Assembly (NCBI GenBank): GCA_030684835.1 | Contig: JAUXWZ010000093.1 | Span: 1-35,627 of the forward strand | DNA: 35,627 nucleotides | Origin: Beijerinckiaceae bacterium | GTDB lineage: Bacteria; Pseudomonadota; Alphaproteobacteria; Rhizobiales; Beijerinckiaceae | Direction: 5' to 3' | Part shown: piece after piece, positions 31,501 through 35,627 of the stretch | Layout: each line of letters opens with the position of its first letter | Numbering within the stretch: the stretch's first letter is position 1 | The notes under the pieces: model-generated | What the model was told of the DNA's origin: nothing | Seen by the model: only the letters and a program-made list of their open reading frames with translations | Databases searched by the model: none | Position numbers and translations under genes: made by a program

Positions 31501-33532
31501 GTCTGCCGACAGACTCGTCGATGCGCGAGGAGAGAGCTGCGCTGCTCGATTCCATGGCTTCCAGGCCGGCGTGAGTGCGCGTCGCAAACACGTGGTCGAT
31601 CCGATCGCCAGCTGCGGACAGGGCGGTGTCGAGCCCCACGCCGTGAAGCGCCAGGTTTTCGGAGAGTCTTTCCACAGCGTCCGTGATGCGGGTGGCGACT
31701 CCGTCGCTGTTGAACTCGAGAAGCTCGGCGGCTGTACGTGTGCGCGCCGCGAATGTATTTTCGATCTCTTCGTTTGCGGACGCGAGCGTCGTCTTCAGGC
31801 CAACCGCTTGCGAGGCAAGGTCATCCGACAGCTTGCCGAACGATTCAGAGACCTGATTGGCCAGCGCTGCGGTCGTGGACTCGAGCATCGTCGCCGCCGC
31901 ATTTGTGCGGCTTGTAAGGGTCTGCTCGATGCGCTCACCAACTTCGCCGAGGCTTGCGGTAAGCGCTGCGCCGCGCACGTCGACGGATTGACTGAGCTGG
32001 TCAGCAGCGCTCGACAGTCGCGTCGCAATCGCTTCACCGCCGCCGATCGCATCGCCAATCCTGCGCGCAGCGTCGTCGAGCCCGTGCAGAAGATTGTCGG
32101 ACAGGCGGCCGACGTTCGTCGAGACTTTTTCGCTTTCCGAGTTGAGCCGCGAAACAAGCGACTCGCCAAGCGCGGTCATGGACACGGTCATGCCAACTGA
32201 CGCTTCGGACAGGTTGCGTCCGAGGTTTTCGCCCGCGTCATCAAGCGTGCCGACGATGCGCGCAGCTTCGGCACCAATGCGATCCGCAAGTCCGTTTCCG
32301 GTATCGGAAAGGTTTGTTGAGAAGGTTTCGCCCTGCGCGTGAATGCGCGCGACAACCTCTTGGCCGGTTGACGACAATGTGTCGGTCATCCGGTCGGTGA
32401 CTTCGGCAAGGCGCGACGAGACCGTGTCGCTTGAGGCTGTCAGCTTGTCGATGACAGCGCCGCTCTGCGCACTTATACGCTCGACAATCGTGTCGCCGTT
32501 GCGCGCGAGCATGAGGTTGATTTCTTCAGCCTTCGAGCCGAGAGACGAGGTGACGCGAGAGCCGGTTTCTTCAACGCGTTCGGAAATGCGAACGCTTGTG
32601 ACTTCTAGTTCTTGCGACAGTTTTTCGTGCGCGCCGGTGATCGATTGGCGCAGCCGATCCGCGTTGCCGATGATCGCCTCGCGCTCAGAGGCGAGTTCGT
32701 CGATTAGCGAACGGATGCGTCGCTCGTTGTCCCCGTAGGAGCGTTCGAGGTTCGTAACTTCCGAGCGCAGCACTGTCTCCAGTTCGCTTGCGCGGGCAAG
32801 AGCGCGCTCAATGCCGTCGCCCATGGAGGCGACTTCACGCCGGATGGCCTGCGACAGGGTGACGACCTGTTCCGTGGCGACGGTTTCGGGCTCCGCTAGG
32901 CGGATCGCAACCTGCTGCATCGAGCGTGCGGTCATGCGCATTTCCTGCGCGCGCCGGGCGAGACTTGCCGTCGCGAAGAAGAACGCCACGGGCCCGAAAG
33001 CGCCAAGTCCCAGCAGCGCTGCCTGGCTCACTGGAAGCGGCCACTGGCCGACGGTAAACAGTGAATAGGCGTAAAGGCCGGCAACACCGAGCCAAGCCAA
33101 GCTAACAAGGGTCGCGAGAACATACGGAGTGGCGCTCGGACGCTCCTGAAGAGCTTGCAGAATTTGTCCCACGGAGGGGCGGTCGTCGTTGGCTGCGGGG
33201 CGCAGGGTTGCGGCTTCCGCAGGATCGGGCTGCTTGCGCTCGTCGTCGCGTTTGCGCTCATCGCGAATGCGTGAGCCGTTCGCCTCCGGCGCCTTAACCA
33301 TAACGGCGGGTGCGGACAGGTCTGTTGCGCCCACGTTAGGAAGGCGGGGCGCGTCGCCGCTCGTGGATTTCGCTTTCTCGGCGTAAGCGGCGCCCTTCTC
33401 CACGACAGGGCTGCCGCTTTGATTGCCTGCTTCCTTGGAGGTTTCCCGGTCGAAGTCGACGAGATTTAATGCCTCTTCTATGGCGGACATCGCCGAGGCT
33501 GTCGGGTCTGAAGACTTCGAGGGAGTGGCCAT
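28598..33532 (-). CDS. gpr: GPR/RgsE-like giant coiled-coil polar growth protein
   Basis: A 1644-residue membrane-anchored coiled-coil protein. Residues 1-130 are polar and low-complexity; two hydrophobic segments (about 135-160 and 168-190) anchor it. About 195-1445 is nearly continuous helix of the apolipoprotein-like type; a Pro-rich linker (1452-1500) and a compact C-terminal domain (about 1510-1640, 'WLSELLARASQDDEG', 'GRYMDHESAVSVWDRYYRGD', 'LAFDEARRRYRSEPPFHDAV') complete it. This layout matches GPR of Agrobacterium and RgsE of Sinorhizobium, which organise the growing pole in Hyphomicrobiales; the assignment is by architecture and memory, not by alignment. The helix contains exact internal repeats, listed separately. 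GAGG lies about 8 bases before the ATG. It is divergent from an HPt gene and convergent with the Mla operon. Confidence 0.82.
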   Translation of the reverse strand: MATPSKSSDPTASAMSAIEEALNLVDFDRETSKEAGNQSGSPVVEKGAAYAEKAKSTSGDAPRLPNVGATDLSAPAVMVKAPEANGSRIRDERKRDDERKQPDPAEAATLRPAANDDRPSVGQILQALQERPSATPYVLATLVSLAWLGVAGLYAYSLFTVGQWPLPVSQAALLGLGAFGPVAFFFATASLARRAQEMRMTARSMQQVAIRLAEPETVATEQVVTLSQAIRREVASMGDGIERALARASELETVLRSEVTNLERSYGDNERRIRSLIDELASEREAIIGNADRLRQSITGAHEKLSQELEVTSVRISERVEETGSRVTSSLGSKAEEINLMLARNGDTIVERISAQSGAVIDKLTASSDTVSSRLAEVTDRMTDTLSSTGQEVVARIHAQGETFSTNLSDTGNGLADRIGAEAARIVGTLDDAGENLGRNLSEASVGMTVSMTALGESLVSRLNSESEKVSTNVGRLSDNLLHGLDDAARRIGDAIGGGEAIATRLSSAADQLSQSVDVRGAALTASLGEVGERIEQTLTSRTNAAATMLESTTAALANQVSESFGKLSDDLASQAVGLKTTLASANEEIENTFAARTRTAAELLEFNSDGVATRITDAVERLSENLALHGVGLDTALSAAGDRIDHVFATRTHAGLEAMESSSAALSSRIDESVGRLSQDLMLHSVGLETAVTSATDRIEQTLAEKSRSAVETLEESGEHIVHRLTTQSFQIYDRFTAAATDAVSAIGTHSDRVNETLADRIDAFETTFATRANVVADRVAERAREAATLMEKQLADFDASSTLHTQTLSDAFARYVHDFGSTTESRAQGLAKTLDDSARGFSDVADRSARELTETLRERLAALDEAATSRGSALEQTLSGLIERIDTGLMSRLQNMSDGISKQALEASRVLDQSARQVSGVLDPSAIEATISGKIRDLNVTLAERSREVLDNLREGAKAFETALDTDAINVALGGKVGELRSLLSDHSRDLVTQMTDNARALREALDPAEMEAAISARLTQVEQTLAERSRSIVETIDAQAAALHSATDPQRLEGALSDRIAQLNSAVAQRNTELLSTLVEGARAVERALNPDALEQMFATRIQEIGDTLETRGRTLDDSLRLITQRGADLADQTASAAERLTTTVNASGESLLAAIETRAAASVRSLAGANEKLRNDLPALLENLAATNRSLQDIIDQAGTSFHSIEGALGERIGDFRQSLDTLFNQVGALSRTADAAVDSAGSLSQRLENQSRELAESATVLAQTQLQLDSTLATRQASLEQLLEGVQGRTEGFETAVRAFTQMVEDAFGAAEKRSRDIGMFLATETRNVAGLIGKQYEEVRNASELERERSLEAVRETYEATVAEMNRTFEHATERFRDGAKQMQSVTAEIKSELDATREEIRRGALELPKETSEQTATVRRVLAEQVRALKDLTKMVDLSGHAFGAVEPRPARAEPTRTITAQSKPSRPATSVTPTPRTPAPAPGNESERLAAPIPVERSDEPGAGWLSELLARASQDDEGAHGNDPVADLARNIGRYMDHESAVSVWDRYYRGDQNVFSRDMYSAQGQLAFDEARRRYRSEPPFHDAVDRFAEEFERQLQQVGNEDRDGSLIHGHLTSESGKTYTLLAHAAGRFDGA
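30158..30763 (-). repeat. Four and a half tandem 42-residue protein repeats within the GPR-like gene
   Basis: Residues 924, 966, 1008, 1050 and 1092 each begin a unit with the form (L/T)-(D/N)-(P/T), then a helix with 'xxRxxxLxxxLAERSR'-like core. The spacing is exactly 42 residues (126 bases) four times, with a shorter fifth unit. The units have diverged, so the repeat is old and clear only in protein. 42 residues is six heptads, consistent with a regular coiled coil broken by a Pro turn at each unit start. Confidence 0.85.
31439..31933 (-). repeat. Three tandem 55-residue protein repeats within the GPR-like gene
   Basis: Residues 534-588, 589-643 and 644-698 are three units of exactly 55 residues (165 bases). 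Shared positions include (R/E)-I-(E/D) at the start, 'RT' at positions 9-10, 'RLS', then '(L/M)xxxxVGL', near position 36-45. A partial unit with one 11-residue step missing lies just before (from about 491). 55 equals five 11-residue steps, suggesting a hendecad coiled coil. Confidence 0.85.
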
Positions 33533-33651
33533 CTATTCTGCCTCACGCTTACGCTGAATCGCCGTTCGTCTATTGCCGCGCGCGCGCTTAAGCACGTTCT
33601 CGCGCGCAGGTCTTGTTAACCATTCAGCAATCTACTCTGACGCAGAGCCGA

Positions 33652-33680
33652 TTGAAACCGGCGCGGACCGACAATCTAAA
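33652..33680 (+). promoter_or_regulatory. Candidate sigma70-type promoter for the HPt gene
   Basis: TTGAAA (33652-33657) and TCTAAA (33675-33680) are spaced by 17 bp, which would start transcription near 33687, 101 bases before the HPt ATG. A perfect TCAATATTGA palindrome lies just downstream at 33702-33711. Prediction by eye only. Confidence 0.35.
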
Positions 33681-33754
33681 ACGTCGTTAACGGCTCCTCC
33701 ATCAATATTGACCATGTTGTAAGGCTGAAGGCGCAGTTGGTGGCCGGTTGCGCG

Positions 33755-33820
33755 CCCCAAAATTTCCGACTGCGGGAGACGAATTTGATGAGCGGTTTCG
33801 CCCTGCGAAAAATTTTGGGG
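33755..33820 (+). repeat. Long-span inverted repeat enclosing the HPt start codon
   Basis: CCCCAAAATTT (33755-33765) and AAATTTTGGGG (33810-33820) are perfect 11-base complements, 44 bases apart. The enclosed segment contains the ribosome site (GGGAGAC, about 33774-33780) and the ATG at 33788. In RNA this would make an 11-bp stem whose loop exposes or shelters the start site. The second arm encodes residues 8-11 of the protein, just after its first codons. Confidence 0.6.
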
Positions 33821-34192
33821 GCTTCACGCCTCGACCAACCTGTCCCGGACAGGCCTATCGATCTGGTCCATTTGTCGCGGCAATCGCTGGGCGACCGGGC
33901 GCTGGAGAAAGAACTGCTTCAATTGTTCGACCGTCAGGCCGAGCAGATCATCGCGCGCCTCGGCAGCGAGATCGGGATCGGGGACCGCAAATGGCGCCGC
34001 GACCTCTCGCATACGCTGTGCGGATCGGCGCGAGCCGTCGGTGCGCTTCGCGTCGCCCAGTCGGCTGCTCTCTATGAAGAGGCGCTGTTTTCCAGCGCGA
34101 GCGACCGCGAACTCAAGGTTCTGCGCGATTGTATGGCCGAAGAGGTCGCCTCTGCACGGCGGTCGATCCGCGAATTGCTGACGGACGCCTGA
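33788..34192 (+). CDS. Histidine phosphotransfer (HPt) domain protein
   Basis: A 134-residue cytoplasmic protein whose central part fits an HPt domain: 'RRDLSHTLCGSARAVGALRV' (residues about 70-90) with H75 as the likely phosphorylated histidine. Helical segments lie on both sides ('LEKELLQLFDRQAEQIIARL' and 'RELKVLRDCMAEEVASARRS'). HPt proteins relay phosphate between a hybrid kinase and a response regulator; neither is in the window. I start it at the ATG at 33788, which has GGAGACG upstream; the frame is open from a GTG at 33737. It is divergent from the GPR-like polar growth gene, sharing a 255-bp control region, which hints at a link with pole or cell-cycle signalling but does not show it. 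It ends at a terminator. Confidence 0.78.
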   Translation: MSGFALRKILGASRLDQPVPDRPIDLVHLSRQSLGDRALEKELLQLFDRQAEQIIARLGSEIGIGDRKWRRDLSHTLCGSARAVGALRVAQSAALYEEALFSSASDRELKVLRDCMAEEVASARRSIRELLTDA

Positions 34193-34269
34193 CGCGACGT
34201 TTGGTCTGGAAGCCGTCCCCGGGAGCCAATCGCCCTCTCGCCAAGCACCACTGAAAGCGATAATCAGAC

Positions 34270-34300
34270 GCGCCGGACTTGCCCGGCGCTTTTTCTTTTG
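34270..34300 (+). terminator. Rho-independent terminator after the HPt gene / ferredoxin leader hairpin
   Basis: GCGCCGG (34270-34276) and CCGGCGC (34283-34289) form a 7-bp GC stem with a 6-base loop, followed by TTTTTCTTTT. It ends only about 25 bases before the ferredoxin ATG, so ferredoxin transcription from any promoter upstream of the hairpin would have to pass it. Confidence 0.85.
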
Positions 34301-34324
34301 CCGCCGCGCAATGCTGGAGCCGAC

Positions 34325-34645
34325 ATGGTAAAGATCACTTTCGTGGATTTTGAGGGGCAGTCCCGGAGCGTGGAAGCCGAAATCGGCTCGACCGTGATGG
34401 AAGCAGCCATCCGTAACGACATTCCCGGCATTGAGGCCGAATGCGGCGGCGCCTGCGCCTGCGCGACCTGTCACGTCTATGTTGATGAGGCGTTCGCCGA
34501 AAAGCTGCCGAAGGCGGAACCCATGGAGGAGGATATGCTCGATTTCGCGTCCGACGTGCGAAATAATTCGCGGCTTTCGTGCCAGATCAAAGTCTCCGCC
34601 GCGCTGGAAGGGCTATTGGTTACGACGCCCGAGCAACAGGGTTAA
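34325..34645 (+). CDS. Adrenodoxin-type [2Fe-2S] ferredoxin
   Basis: A 106-residue ferredoxin of the adrenodoxin/putidaredoxin/FdVI type. The cluster ligands are C40, C46 and C49 in 'ECGGACACATCHVY' (spacing C-x5-C-x2-C), plus C86 in 'NNSRLSCQIKV'. The acidic stretch 'AEPMEEDMLDFASDV' is the partner-docking helix. Such ferredoxins feed cytochrome P450s, ring hydroxylases or iron-sulfur assembly. The following gene encodes a TrxB-like ferredoxin-NADP reductase, a likely electron donor. The ATG at 34325 follows GGAG; an earlier TTG is in frame but lacks support. Confidence 0.93.
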   Translation: MVKITFVDFEGQSRSVEAEIGSTVMEAAIRNDIPGIEAECGGACACATCHVYVDEAFAEKLPKAEPMEEDMLDFASDVRNNSRLSCQIKVSAALEGLLVTTPEQQG

Positions 34646-34700
34646 TTAAACGTATTCTTAATGTGAAACTATTCTGTTTCCATTTTTGAAGCGTTGAATT

Positions 34701-35627
<927 letters not shown>

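Noticed and set aside
30158..31933. CRISPR array or DNA tandem repeat in the giant coiled-coil gene
   Set aside because: The periodicity (126 and 165 bases) is seen only in the protein; the DNA units are strongly diverged and lie inside one continuous open frame.
33611..33692. CtrA-type binding site between GPR-like and HPt genes
   Set aside because: Two TTAAC half-sites exist (near 33616 and 33687), but neither has a second TTAA at 7-base spacing, so the full motif is absent. A GAATC (GANTC methylation) site at 33556-33560 is a single copy and likely chance.

Overview
The window looks like a chromosome segment of an alphaproteobacterium of the order Hyphomicrobiales (Rhizobiales). By eye the GC content is high (roughly 60-65%). 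The genes are packed in short operons with Shine-Dalgarno starts. The right half carries lineage-typical genes: a giant GPR/RgsE-like coiled-coil polar growth protein, a STAS-fused MlaE permease operon, and an adrenodoxin-type ferredoxin followed by a TrxB-like ferredoxin-NADP reductase. No rRNA, tRNA, CRISPR array, insertion sequence or prophage gene was seen.

Layout. (A) 1-18277 is a catabolic region. It holds a Bug/TctC solute-binding protein (cut by the left edge), an arylmalonate-decarboxylase/maleate-isomerase-like protein, a CrtI/PYROXD2-like flavoprotein, and a four-gene + strand run (SDR, TauD-type dioxygenase, DUF1932 dehydrogenase, LigI-like pyrone-dicarboxylate lactonase). Next come a gentisate-1,2-dioxygenase-like bicupin and a class II aldolase/decarboxylase on the - strand, divergent from an IclR regulator and an MhpA-like flavin hydroxylase. 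The region closes with a hyuA-hyuB-SDR operon and a divergent glycerate kinase. Together these read as uptake, ring hydroxylation, ring cleavage, lactone hydrolysis and processing of a hydroxylated aromatic acid. The substrate is unknown, and the usual second half of the gentisate pathway is not present here.

Inside region A, at 2077-2255, a 37-residue single-span membrane protein follows a TTGA-N6-TCAA (FNR/FixK) box. The box sits at almost ideal class II spacing from a TACAAT -10 element, so this gene is probably induced by low oxygen.

(B) 18274-24547 is mixed: two EamA-type exporters, a rhodanese, a class II cytochrome c, a diheme cytochrome c, an unknown 148-residue protein, an SDR lacking the catalytic Tyr and Lys, and an XRE-cupin regulator. 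(C) 24671-28521 is a Mla/MCE phospholipid transport operon: STAS-MlaE, MlaF, MlaD and an auxiliary lipoprotein. It ends in a strong terminator. (D) 28598-34192 holds the 1644-residue GPR-like protein, with exact 55-residue and 42-residue internal repeats, divergent from a small histidine phosphotransfer protein. (E) 34325-35627 holds the ferredoxin and the start of its reductase, cut by the right edge.

All names come from reading motifs and recalled family sequences; no database search was run.
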